Assembly: GCA_000442125.1 (NCBI GenBank)
Contig: KE546974.1
Coordinates: forward strand, 620,001-684,000
DNA from: Opeltia flavorubescens
Lineage: Eukaryota; Ascomycota; Lecanoromycetes; Teloschistales; Teloschistaceae
Length of the DNA: 64,000 bases
Direction of reading: 5' to 3'
In this document: positions 13,047 through 24,725 of the stretch, one piece after another
Layout: each line of letters opens with the position of its first letter
Numbering within the stretch: the first letter of the stretch is position 1
Notes under the pieces: model-generated
What the model was told of the DNA's origin: nothing
The model's database searches: none
The model's input: the letters and a program-made list of their open reading frames with translations, nothing else
Translations under genes and position numbers: made by a program

Positions 13047-15543
13047 TTACGGTGAAACGTCATTCTCATCGTCTTCGACGGCATCAGGATATTGCGGACC
13101 GAGACTCGCAGGTCCCTGCGGATATGGAAAACCGCCATCCATGGCACAAGAGCACGCGTTCCCATCCGTGGTAGGGATGAATCCAGCAGGGCAGCCGAGA
13201 TTCTTGCATGCGTCCAAATTCTGGCGCTTCTTCTTGAGATCGGTACTGCGTTGTCGTGACCCTAGAACTTTATCACCATTATTGACCGGGACACTATGGA
13301 AGAGAATTAGCCATTTCATCTTCAGGGAGTTACGAGGCGTCAAAACCCACGGCGAGCTTTGATCTGCGCTGACACCAGATCTGATAATTCCTTCTGAACC
13401 CATGCTAGCAGGCGATTGAGGGTAAGAAAAGTCGCCATCCAAGCCGCAATAGCACCCTTCGCTACCCATGTAGGGAATATACCCTGCTGGACAGCCGAGG
13501 TTCTTGCATTCTTCCGAGTCTTGACGCTTGCCAATAAGATCAGCCTCGCGTTTCCGTATCGGTCCGGCTTCACCATCAAGATCCACCGAGTCTCTAATGA
13601 GAATGTTTAGTTGGTTTTTTTACAGTGGAGTCCATGGAAAGACCCCAAGAATGACTCACGATGATGAACCCTCCTCATATCCACCAGGTATTCCTCCATG
13701 TGGTCCAAGACTAGCGGGCCCTTGAGGAAATGGAGAATGGCGGTCGATACCACAATAGCAGATCTTCCCATTGAGCTTTGGAACGAATCCAGCCGGACAG
13801 CTGAAATCTCCGCAGCTACCCGAATCCTGATCCTGACGCTTGAAAACCGCATCGATGCATTCGCATGTCCCATCAGGATGAAAGACGAAAGCATGAGGGC
13901 ATTGAGGGTCAGGACACATCCTGTGAATTTCGGGCTTATGGTAGACCTGTTGAGGGGGAAAGGGCATCTTGATAGAGTCATCGATCACTGTAAGCTGGGT
14001 ATCATATATACTCTCCTTCCCCAGAAGAGATCCCCTTGGCGAGTCTCCACCAGTGACGGGCCCTGGGATCATATTGGAGATGGGTCCATCGCGCTTCTTG
14101 ACTATGCGGTCTGTAGCGGTAGCATTGTGGATATCAGAACCTCCGCTCGCCACCATTGGCTCCTCGGCGTTGCTAGCTACCTCATCTTTAGGCGATCGGC
14201 ATATGCATTGATTATGAAAATTGTAGCCATACCAGCCGGGTCCATATGTACTGCAGTCTGGGTCATGGTGGCAACCTGAACTTGTATCGATATCTGTGAC
14301 CGATTCCCCGAATATGTGGTCTCCCGTTACCTCCTGCGTGATAGGGGCGTCCCGCTGCTTCATACGAGGCCCAGAAACCGTGATAGCAACACTTTCGACG
14401 ACGGATCCACTGCTAACCTTTACTGGCACCTCCATTCTGGGAGGTCTTTTATTTAAAGGTTTTTTATCTGTAAAAGGCACGCATTGGCAATCATGACCTG
14501 ACCAGACGCCATGCATACCCTTGCTATGACATCTGGAGTCAGCGTAGCATTGGTCTAGTCGCTTCCTGGACACGCGCTGTCCCATATCTCCATTGATGGT
14601 AAATGCCTTGCGCTTCTCGATTGTGTTGTGCTGCGGCTTGTCTGGAACACATCTACAGTCAACGTGAAATTGTATACCATGGAAGCCTGGATCGCAGTCG
14701 GTGTTGCATGATGCAGATCCCGCAGTAGATTTCCGAGCTACAAATTTTCTAGTCTCCTCAGTCGTCACGAGTGCGTCAGGGCTCTCTTTGTGGGATGAAA
14801 TGACAGGTGAATCAGTGCCTGGTGATAAGGTAGAATCGGCGACTTCACGCTTCATAAGAAGCCCAGGTGGCATTCCGCATGGAGCGTCTCCATCCAGTTG
14901 CGGATTCTCACCGTAACCTGTGCAGTAGCGGCGGGTCTCGAAGGGCGGAGTACAGTGACATTTACCGTTGCTATCTCTCCAGCTCTTGGATCGACGAGGA
15001 CAGGCAGGGCAATTGTACTGCACTTGCTCCGGAGCAGCGCCATCCTGTGCGTCACGAGTGTCTAGTTGAGGACCATCAGGTGCAGTAGGCTGGGGCAGTC
15101 CAGTTTCATGAGCCGGGCTAATCGGATCCCCAGAACAGGCACAATGTCCTTGGAGAAAATATCCGACTTTACCCGGTGGACAACCACAGATATCGTTTGC
15201 ATACTGAGCTAGATAACTGTCAGCCTCGAAATCCTTAGTGCGATTCCCTCCACATCCGCCTTGGAGATGGAGCATACCGATCCCTACGATGCCAGTGTTA
15301 CTTGGGGTACCTCCATCATTGACGGTAGAGGCAATATGATCAGTGGTAGCAACATCTAGGGGGTGTTAGATGCTTGGATATCTTACACTCATAGCCATTT
15401 GGCTCACCTGCAAAGCTTTCCCGGGCTGAAAGCTCATTGGGCCCGATAGCTGGTGCTGAATGACAAAAGCGGGCAACCAAAATGGCCGCAATAATGGTAG
15501 GTAATTTTAAAATCATGGCGAGTGCCGACTTGGAGTTCCGCAA
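13047..15543 (-). CDS. secreted cysteine-module repeat protein, probable Kex2-processed polyprotein (792 aa)
   Basis: Exons are 15543-15408, 15355-13660 and 13593-13047; the two introns of 52 and 66 bp have good branch sites. A signal peptide is clear (TIIAAILVARFCHSA, with MILKLP or the upstream ATG as start). The rest is at least nine cysteine modules of the form C-x(1-5)-C-x(11-15)-C-x-C. Three C-terminal copies are close relatives: C-x4-C-PAGF/Y-x9-C-x-C, followed by FP/SYPQ-PAS. Most modules are preceded by lysine-arginine or similar dibasic sites (MKRE, EKRK, SRKR, MKQRD, VKKRD, FKRQ, GKRQ, KKKRQ). This is the layout of fungal Kex2-processed precursors that release several small cysteine-rich peptides in the secretory path. 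A 57-bp in-frame stretch at 13294-13350 (GTGGGT, GGCTAAT, ATAG) may be a further intron. Function is unknown; an adhesion, signalling or host-interaction role is inference. Confidence 0.8.
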
Positions 15544-17837
15544 TGTAGGATACTTCTGCTGGGTGTGGAGCTACGCTTTATCAAATGAACGAAAGTAGAA
15601 TTTCTTGCTTGAAACGAGGAGTAGGAAAAGACTGTATTAGATGTCTCGGAAAAGTCTCGTATGTTACCATGGCTTAGCATCGTTAAATGCAGATTGGAGC
15701 CCGAGGCGCAGCATTTGGATCAGGGGATGAATTGAAGAGAATTGTAGTATTCATCAGTCTAAGTACAATAACCAGAGAGTACGTACGCTCTTGATTAGAT
15801 CTGGATTGCGAGAAGAACATGCAATCATTGTAGTACAATAGAGATCCACAAATTGGTCATCCATGTGCCAAACGCATCAAATGCTGAGTGTTGGAGATAG
15901 TATTCTTTGCTCATCGCTTCATTCATACCTATTGTCGATTTCACTACGTTGTGTATTCTAAAGCGAACTCTGTCATTCCTCCTTAAGCTCGCCAAACTCG
16001 CGAGAGGGGTAATAGTAGTTGAGACTCTGCTCCATCACTGGCCAGGCTGCTTGAAAGGTACAGTGGTCTTTGGTTTTGGACGTCTTCCAGGAGAACCATC
16101 TAACATGTAGACCGTATGGGACCTTTTGCGGTAGATGAACCCTATCAACCACTTTAGTCATGGACTTGGCTTCAACAATACATAGGGGGATTGTGGCAGT
16201 CTCCATTATCCTGTAGTGGCTCCCAATGAAGATGTAGCTTGAGGGCCACCCATTTTCTTCGTCGAACCCGGCGTGGCGAGAGACAAATCTAGGTTCCTGG
16301 GCGTACTTGCCATCCTGTCAACAACAGCACAGGGTTCGCCTTGATGCTGGTTGTCGAATCAGCACAAACGCCAAACCATGAGGTGCTATGTCATTGCATT
16401 CCACTCTGAGACGTCGCCAAAGCCCAGCTCTCACGGCACATAGCTGAAGTATTTGGAGGGATAGTCTTATTAATTACCTGCTTGGTTCCTAGCAAGTGCT
16501 AAAGGAGGATCAGCAATAGCGTTCGAAGATTTTGGGAAGTGATGATTAGCAGCAAGCTCAATGGCATTAACCAGAGTCATTTTGCTAAGCATAGTTGGTG
16601 TGTTAGTCGCCTATGGGGGAATATTTCATAGGAAAGCGTCCGCCAAAACATACTGATTGATGGAGTCAAGCTTAATAGAGTGGTTTTGTTCCTCTTGCGA
16701 ACGGTCACTCGGGTCAGCAAATCATTACAGTCAAATCAATGGACGTTTCGACCGAAATATTCATTAGGCACAAAAATGCCTCCTTTCCACACGTACTCTT
16801 GACCGGCAAGTCTGGAAAATATGGTGCTCATTTAGACCATGATTTCGAAGACTGGACTTGTCGAATGGGGTTGGAATTGCCGGATGGATACCATGCAGAT
16901 TCCATTTCAGCTACTCCCATCGAATCGATGCTGGAAGTCGTACAGATGCCGTGGCGAGCGTGGCTACCGGATAGAATGGCTACAGTTCTTATCATGCATG
17001 ATGCTCTCCCGGCTTAGTGGTCCCCTGCTTAACGTGCACAGTACATCGGCGTGTACATTGGGTCCTCTCATGCATCTTAGATGACGGAGGATTTTGTCGG
17101 CAACTGTGGTCAATGTCATGAGTAAATCGGCACGGAATAGCCAGCCAAAGAAGACCAAGTATAGTCCGAGGAGGCCGAGACTTATTTCGCTCGGTATGGA
17201 CCGGAAATATGATCAGCGTGATATCCTTTCGCAGTACTCTAGAAAATTGCCTGATCACCTGCATCAAATCCTTCCGGGATCAGGTGACGTCAATAGATCC
17301 TATCTAGAAGGGGTCAATTTACCCCGCCGCTTTTATGCCGCCATTCTTGGTGGAGGCGTGTCAAATTTGAGATTTCGATATTGTGTCAAGTTGCTTGGAA
17401 TAATGAGCCATCTTGCGAAATTATTGACAAGGTAAAACGAGGCATAGGTATGGATCTAATCGTAGTAATATCAATAAAGAGTTGAGCCACCTGTTATTGG
17501 AGCTGTGACATGCATCAGAAGGATGACGATGTGGAGGGGGTGGGCCTAGTTTCCTGATTCGCACCTGTCTGCCGCGAGAGGCGCAGTACTATGTCACTCG
17601 CCATCCATCCTCTCGCATTTACTCCACCTATTGAGCTTTGCTCAAGATTCAAAAAGTTCTAATCCCGGATTTGTCTTGATGATTTTGATACTGATCGCTT
17701 CGACATCAACAAGATAGTTGTTCGTCATCCCGCCCGCAATCATCGTTGCTTCCCGCCCCCCGCTTTGATCTCCAGTCTGAAGAGTCCTCTTGATAGGGAT
17801 GGCTGCAACACCCCATTGTACACTTGAGATATAAGCA
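15544..17837. other. intergenic upstream of the carotenoid cluster
   Basis: About 2.3 kb separating the leftward secreted-protein gene from rightward carRA. It must contain both promoters. A frame at 16739-17017 has no recognisable motif. I looked for a divergent carotenoid-cleavage oxygenase here and saw no trace. Confidence 0.45.
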
Positions 17838-19804
17838 ATGGGGTGGGATTATGCATTGGTGTATGGGAAACGTATCTCCATAACCTCTGTGACCTCACTA
17901 ATCATCATCGCAGTCATCTTTACTACAATATCCCACCCGCCGTCCTCTTGACCTTTTGCTATTACCCGCTCTGTACAAAGCTCGATGTTTACAAAATAAT
18001 ATTCTTAATCTTAGTATGGGTGTCTCCTGCTAATCTTTTGAATTAATACTTACGCGCCTCCAGATCGCTGTTGTGTCAACCACACCCTGGGACTCGTATC
18101 TCATCCACCGCCGAATATGGACCTATCCCTCCGACGCCATAATTGGCCCAACTCTATTCAGCATACCGGCCGAAGAACTATTCTTCTTCGTCATTCAGAC
18201 CTACAATACATCTCTCCTCTATCTGTTTGCTAGTAAACCAACTCTCCACTCAATTTACCTTTGCGGAGAAGAACCCCGTGGACGAAGCACATGGCTAAAA
18301 AGATGGAGGTGGTTGGGCATCTTACTTCTCCTGACAGCAATATGCACTGGAGCTGGATTCGTTGTAAGAGGAGGTCAAGGCTTGTATTTGGGTCTTATTG
18401 TGGTCTGGGCCGGACCATTCATCCTTCTGCTGTGGTGAGTAAACATTGTCAAGGGCAGGGCTAGCTTAAGACTGACCCAGTCATAGGTCGCTCTCATTTC
18501 AACTCCTCCTCTCTTTGCCTACTTCCAACACTATCTTTCCGATTGTTATGCCTACGCTCTATCTCTGGATTGTTGACACGGTCGCACTGCGAAGAGGGAC
18601 CTGGGTTATCGAATCTGGAACGAAGCTCGGCTGGCATATTTGGGACGGATTGGAAATTGAGTAAGTCGACCTAGATCGGTCGTATTTGTAGAAGCTAAAT
18701 CATGACAGAGAAGCAATCTTTTTCCTTGTCACCAATACCCTCATCGTCTTTGGTCTCGTCGCTTTTGATAACGCCCTCGCCATTCTCGACACCTTCCCTG
18801 TACTGTTTCCTACAGTACCTGTACTCCCCACGCCATTCCAGCTTGTCAAGGCCTTATTGGTTTCTCCGACGCAATACGATGACCAGCGTATTAAGGGTTT
18901 ACAAGAGGCATTGGCACGACTTAGGAAGAAAAGCAGGAGTTTCTATTTGGCCAGCGGATGTTTTCGAGGTCGCCTTCGGATTGATCTGGTCCTGCTATAT
19001 TCCTTTTGCCGGGTAGCTGATGATCTGGTGGACAATGTCTCAACGGGAGCTGAGGCACAGCATTGGATTTCGAAACTCACCGAATTTCTCGATATCTGCT
19101 ACGGTGGCAGTACAACAAAATCGGATGGGCGAGACGATTTCATTAGGCGTACCTTCCCCGCAAAAGAGCAGACGGCTTTGCTGCTACTGCCGACAGCGTA
19201 CCTTTCTTCACAACCTCTCTACGAACTCCTGAAAGGATTTGAGACAGATCTTGAGTTTTCCCATGAAAATGAATTTCCCATTACAGATTCGAAGATTTTG
19301 GAGGTTTATGCATCAAGAGTTGCTGGCACCGTCGCAGAATTGTGTCTGGAACTTGTTTTCCAGCATGCCAAGGACCCAGTAGAAGAAGAAGAACGACGGG
19401 AAATTGTACAGGCTGGCGGCGACATGGGAATTGCTCTACAATATATCAATATTTCGCGAGACATCGTCGTGGATGCAAGGATGCAGCGTGTCTATCTACC
19501 GACTACTTGGCTCAAGTCATCTGATCTAAGCCCCGAAGATGTCCTCATGGAGCCTAGCAACACTCTCGTTGAAGCTCTAAGAGAGCGCCTATTAGAAAAC
19601 GCTATGATCATTTATGAGGAGGCCAAAGGAGCAATAGACCGACTACCCTCTGAGTCCAGAGCCGCAATGCGTGTCGCCGTTGAAAGCTACGTCGAAATCG
19701 GGAGAGTATTACAGGGATCTAGGTATCAGCTAAAGGCTGGTCGAGCGACTGTACCCAAGCTGAAGAGACTAAAAGTGGCTTGGACAGCTTTGCGAAAGGG
19801 TTAG
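17838..19804 (+). CDS. carRA: bifunctional lycopene cyclase / phytoene synthase (CarRA/AL-2 type)
   Basis: Two-domain carotenogenic enzyme of 587 aa. The membrane-embedded N-terminal domain cyclises lycopene-type ends. The C-terminal domain condenses two geranylgeranyl diphosphates to phytoene. Exons are 17838-17860, 17914-18013, 18064-18434, 18487-18660 and 18709-19804, all with canonical splice ends. The cyclase part (about residues 1-240) has many helices and both conserved acidic repeats, [10 protein letters not shown] and LEIEEAIFF. The synthase part shows [13 protein letters not shown], the first Asp-rich site ADDLVDN (about residues 326-332) and the second site [16 protein letters not shown]. 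The length fits the fungal family. carB follows 303 bp downstream on the same strand. In Fusarium and Neurospora such genes are light-induced; no regulatory element was identified here. Confidence 0.96.
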
Positions 19805-20107
19805 GCCGTGTTGTAAAAAGGGCGTTTACTGGTTATTTTTGACTTCATGATACCATTCTGTTGATAGGGAGGCTTGCTTGTACATAGTGTTATTCATCTC
19901 CCCACGATGAGTGCTTCAAAGAAATAATCACAATGAACCAAATTTTCACAGATGACATGCATATGGGCTACTAAGATAATGTAGGCCAGCTTAGATGACG
20001 ATTCCATGGATAAGCCCAACTCCATAATGTCTGCTAGCCTGCATCGAAGTCCAGGTCAACCTCGATCTTTCTCAACGCAATCTCTACTTCCACCCAGATC
20101 TTGAGTA

Positions 20108-21921
20108 ATGACCCAGAAGGTTGTAAGCAAAAGTGCTATAGTAGTTGGTATGAAAGCTCTCTGCGTTTTTGTAACGTGTTCTGCACTGATTCTCTTGAAG
20201 GTGCGGGTGCGGGTGGCGTTGCAACTGCAGCCAGACTAGCAAAGGCTGGCTTTGATGTGACGGTTTTTGAAAAGAATGATTTTACTGGAGGCAGGTGCTC
20301 ACTAATACATCATGAAGGCTACGTAAGATGATATTTCTTCTCTTTCTACCGTTGGAAACCTGACCTGGAGTTTCAGCGCTTCGATCAAGGTCCTTCACTA
20401 CTGCTCCTCCCAGGTCTATTCAAGGAGACCTTTGAGGATCTTGGGACTTCCCTCGAANCCGAAGGAGTCCAATTGATGAAATGCGAACCCAACTATAATA
20501 TTTGGTTCGACGATGGCGAATCCTTTGAGCTTTCCACGGATGTGGCTCGTATGAAATTGGAAGTCGAGAAATGGGAAGGCAAAGATGGATTCGAACGGTA
20601 TCTTGGTTTTCTCCAGGAAGCTCATCGACATTATGAGATCAGTGTTGCTCAGGTGCTGAAGAAGAATTTCACCTCTCTTTTGTCCATGACTCGTCCTGCA
20701 TTTTTGCGACATTTGTTTCCTCTACATCCTTTTGAGAGCATCTACTCGCGGGCTTCGAAGTATTTTTGGACGGAGCGTCTACGGAGAGTCTTTACGTTTG
20801 GGAGCATGTATATGGGAATGTCGCCCTTCGACGCGCCTGGGACATATTCTCTCCTGCAGTATACAGAACTCGCAGAAGGGATATGGTATCCGAAGGGAGG
20901 ATTCCACAGCGTCATTGAAGCTTTGGTTAAGATTGGCGAGAGACTGGGTGTCAAGTATCGCCTTTCAACGCCAGTCGCATCTGTGAATTTGGATGCCAAA
21001 GGCCGACACGCAACTGGAGTTACTCTTGAGAACGGAGAAACCATAACGGCTGACGTCGTAATTATCAACGCTGATTTAGTATACGCCTACAACAACCTTC
21101 TACCTCCATCTTCCTATGGCCACTCTCTCCAAAAACGATCGGCGAGCTGCAGTTCAATATCCTTCTACTGGGCCATGAACCGTCAGATACCTGAACTCAC
21201 CACACATAACATCTTCCTTGCTGAACACTACCGCGAATCCTTCGACGACATCTTCAAGCGGCAGCTCATTCCCTCAGAGCCCTCCTTCTACCTAAATGTG
21301 CCTTCCAGAGTCGATCCTACTGCTGCCCCTCAAGGCAAAGACAGCATCGTGGTCCTCGTCCCAGTTGGCCACCTCCTTGACGAGAATCAAGGTTTCGGGC
21401 GCAAAGGCCTGGACGTTCAAAGCAAGCAAGACTGGAAAGCCATGGTAACCAAGGCACGGGAGACTGTCTTCGCTACTGTCGAAGCTCGAACAGGCGCTCG
21501 CGATCTCCAAGGCGCACTCGTCAAAGAAATAGTCAACACGCCCCAAAGTTGGAAAGATGTCTTTAATCTCGACAAGGGAGCCATCTTAGGTCTCTCGCAC
21601 AGCTTCTTCAACGTGCTATGCTTCAGACCGAAGACGAAGCACCCGTGGATTGAGCGGCTGCATTTTGTCGGTGCTTCGGCGCATCCGGGGACTGGAGTTC
21701 CAATCGTGCTAGCAGGGGCAAAAATCACGAGTGAACAGGTATTGGAAGGATTTGGGATAGAGAAGCCATGGGTGGACAAGGGGAAGGGCACGAGGGAAGT
21801 CAAAGAAATCGATCGGATCCGAGCTCTGCCGTTACTGTCGAACATTCATATCGCCATGTTGGCGATACTTTTCTTCCTTGCTGTCCTTATGGCAAGATCG
21901 TGGCAGCAAGACGCCTTTTAG
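20108..21921 (+). CDS. carB: phytoene desaturase (CarB/AL-1 type)
   Basis: FAD-dependent, membrane-associated enzyme that introduces successive double bases into phytoene, giving lycopene and dehydrolycopene types; 568 aa. Exons are 20108-20147, 20201-20322 and 20377-21921 (introns of 53 and 54 bp). The N-terminal dinucleotide-binding fold is AIVVGAGAGGVATAARLAKAG followed by the VFEKNDFTGGRCS segment. The C-terminal FAD signature is HFVGASAHPGTGVPIVLAGA. A hydrophobic tail (HIAMLAILFFLAVLMA) is a likely membrane anchor, as in related fungal enzymes. One base at 20458 is undetermined (n), leaving a single codon (ncc) ambiguous; the frame is unaffected. The gene is co-oriented with carRA and the opsin gene and acts directly after phytoene synthesis. 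Confidence 0.96.
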
Positions 21922-23052
21922 ACATATCTGTTTCCAGATACCAGTCAGTTCCTTTGCCCTGTAGAGTATGACGGAGATTGCCGAAGTCTCCCCATGATAT
22001 TCATTCAGTGCCCACAGCTTTCTGGTCACTGACACTCAGCGCTTGAAACCATTGCCGAAGAGTGGTGGAAATTAATCTCCTATCTCGCGGTGAACATGCA
22101 AGCCCAATGTGGCTAGCTTCACACTTCGATCGACGCCACTAGTTTTTACCTCATCGCCGTCTGAATTTTCAGACCAAGGAAAGCGTTATCGTTAGTTATC
22201 GTGGAAGCATGATCTTGCACACACTTCACCAATTGGACAATATTACATGCAGAGTGATAGTCCGCTGTAATCCGTTCCTTCCACTGCGATCATGTGGTCT
22301 GTGAGTGTGGTCAAGGCGCCTTTGCATATTTGCGGGGTGCATCATCTCATGCCATTGGAGCTGTAAAAGCAGCGTCCGATGTCCCGTCCAATCCTTTGAT
22401 CGAAAACAATGGCCGAAACCCAATGAAGTCGAAGCAAGCTTTGATGGTCGAAGATCCATGTCCTCGCTTGCTGTCGCGCATTCGGTATCCGCAGTAGCGT
22501 GCAAAGTGTCAACCTTGGCCATTCTCAACATCGTTCCACGAAATCAAACCACTTCATATGGATATGAGTTCCGAGGGCTCAAGACAAAGTTTCAGGGTTC
22601 AACGGCTGCACTTCCGCTCCACCCGTGGTTAATCAAGCATGAACCGGTCAAAAGTCCCTTCACATGCCGGGCGACCCCTATGACATGGTGTAAGGGCAAT
22701 TACATCACCCAAGCCGAGTCTTCCAGAAGTTTGTTCCGGAAGAATCGGATTATCAATCAAGTATGAATTTTCTAGTCATTCCCAGCGATATGGTGATGAG
22801 CACATCACGTGGGTCTGTTTGCCTCTTTAGCGGCTACGGAAGTAGAAAAGCTGGAGTGATGAATGCATGAGCAGACATGAAGTCATTTGAGGTAAGGTAG
22901 GGATCAGCTTTCCATTAGCGTCATTGCTCAAATAACAAATACCAATCCTACCTCGACTTTTTACATTCTTCCCTCATACCAGCCTGTCAATATCATCAAC
23001 GACACCACAGATTCAGAAATTATCAACTCAGACTACCACTGAAGTCGCCAAG
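21922..23052. other. intergenic between carB and opsin gene
   Basis: About 1.1 kb that should contain the carB 3' end and the opsin promoter. No supported gene; the frame at 22305-22766 lacks any motif. Confidence 0.45.
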
Positions 23053-24127
23053 ATGGGAAACGGTGCTATTATGGCTAATGAGCACCCAGCACCTCATGGT
23101 GTCAATGGGCAGATTTCATCCATCGGCATCACCACTCGTGGCTCCGACTGGTACTGGGTATGTTGTCTGTTACTGGGTGTCTGAGCAAAGACTGATAATA
23201 CATAGACCGTCTGTGCGGTCATGACCGTCGCGACATTCGCCTTCATCGGTCTTTCCTTCACCAAGAAGCGCAATCACCGTATCTTCCATTACATTACCGC
23301 TGCGATTACTCTGGTCGCCGCCATCGCATACTTCACCATGGGCGCCGACCTTGGTCAGACTCCGATCACTGTCGAGTTCAAGCGAAACAACTCCAAAGTT
23401 TCGGGTACTGCTACGAATCAGGATCGTGAGATCTTTTACGTCCGCTATGTCGATTGGTATGGGCTCCAATTTGTTTAAAGCACCAAAACTAATTTGCATA
23501 GGGCCATTACGACTCCTCTTTTACTTCTTGACTTACTGTTGACAGCCGGTATGCCATGGCCTACAATTCTTTACACAATCCTTCTTAATGAAGTTATGGT
23601 TGTCACCGGTCTTATCGGCGCTCTGGTCCAGTCAAGCTACAAAGTATGCCTGAGATTTCTATTTCTTCTGATGATTGGCCCATACTGACATGCCACAGTG
23701 GGGCTATTTCGTCTTTGGGTGTTTCGCTTTCTTCTGGGTCGCATGGACTGTCACCATGACAGCCCGCAAGTTCGCCTCGGGTCTCGGCGCCGACATCTCC
23801 AAAACCTATACCATTTGCGGCGTGTGGACCATCTTCCTTTGGTTCCTCTACCCTATCGCCTGGGGTCTCAGCGAGGGTGGCAACGTCATTGCACCAGACT
23901 CGGAAGCTGTCTTCTATGGTATTCTCGACATCATGGCGAAGCCTGTCTTTGGTGCTCTTCTCCTTTGGGGACACCGCAACATTGACCCATCCAGACTTGG
24001 TCTCCATTTTAGTGACTATGACGATGCTCCAGCAACCACCAGTGGGAGTCATACCGGGGAGAAGGGTGACGGTGCTGTCAGCAATGGCACTTCGACGAGC
24101 GCTCCTACAACCTCTGAGACTGTCTGA
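23053..24127 (+). CDS. carO: microbial-type rhodopsin, predicted light-driven proton pump (CarO/opsin family)
   Basis: Seven-helix retinal protein of 308 aa for the plasma membrane. Exons are 23053-23157, 23206-23456, 23502-23643 and 23699-24127. The retinal-binding lysine is K247 in LDIMAKPVFG. By alignment to bacteriorhodopsin, R115/D118 match R82/D85 (RYVDW), D129 matches the proton donor D96 (TTPLLLLDL), E225 and E235 match the release-group glutamates E194 and E204, and D243 matches D212. The retinal-pocket aromatics W213, Y217 and W221 are present in LWFLYPIAW. A complete set of this kind predicts active proton pumping. The cytoplasmic tail is short and rich in Ser/Thr. Location beside carRA and carB matches clusters in other ascomycetes, where the pathway supplies the retinal precursor. 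Choosing the name carO over a generic ops rests on the context. Confidence 0.94.
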
Positions 24128-24565
24128 TTGTGCGAAGGAAAGAAAGTGATTGAAGGTGTAATTTGGAGGATCAGGAGAGCCAGTATTTTTATTACTAACA
24201 GGATCCTATCCACTCTATCATGATACCACTTTGCGACTGTTTATTTCAGCGAGGAGAATACGTGACATCGGGGGATAATGATGGTGGAAGCATCTTATGT
24301 TGGATGACAAGCAGTTGGAAAGTTTGTCAGCTTGGTATTCGAATACCCTAGGTTGTAGCAATTGAATATGTTTAGTAATACTTATTGTCCTACGATTTCC
24401 CCCCTATCAAGCAAGCTTATAACAAGTAGAATTCCCTCCCCATACCCCTAACCCCTGATTCCTGAAAACGTAACGATGCTGCCATAGATCTTTTCAGGGA
24501 AAAAAAATCATGTGCTCTTTCATATCGACTCCCACTCGATCTGGATAAAAAGGAGGCAAAAGAAT
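24128..24565. other. intergenic, opsin 3' flank
   Basis: AT-rich stretch after the opsin stop and before the tRNA-like gene. The minus-strand T-runs near 24545-24562 would serve as RNA polymerase III terminators for the tRNA-like gene. Nothing else is seen. Confidence 0.4.
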
Positions 24566-24725
24566 GGGCTCCAACCGCGATTCGAACGCGGGGCCTCTCG
24601 CAAATATGCTTGGGTTTGTAGGAAAAATCCCCCCTAAGCGAGAATCATACCACCTGGTTCCATGAGTCAGTAAATCGCACCTTAAGCACAAGGAATTCAG
24701 GCAAACGAACTAGACCATCGGAGCC
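24566..24725 (-). tRNA. tRNA-Pro(AGG)-like gene with anticodon-loop intron and a 57-nt D-loop insertion
   Basis: Read leftward, GGCTCCG at 24725 pairs with TGGAGCC near 24567 to form the acceptor stem. The anticodon arm is CTCGC-TTAGGG-...-T-GCGAG, with AGG at positions 34-36, giving proline. A 29-nt intron (24603-24631) sits after position 37, the canonical place for nuclear tRNA introns. The T arm has GTTCGAATC (B box). The A-box region TGGTCTAGT is present, but 57 nt (24652-24708) then interrupt the D loop before GGTATGATT resumes. Removing both segments leaves 74 nt, close to the ordinary size. A TTTT terminator follows within about 10 nt. The D-loop insertion may make this a pseudogene, or it may be spliced. 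Confidence 0.7.

Noticed and set aside
16739-17435. Possible remnant gene upstream of carRA, checked as a carX relic
   Set aside because: None of the conserved histidine or HPFDGDG-like motifs of carotenoid-cleavage oxygenases appear, and the frames are short.
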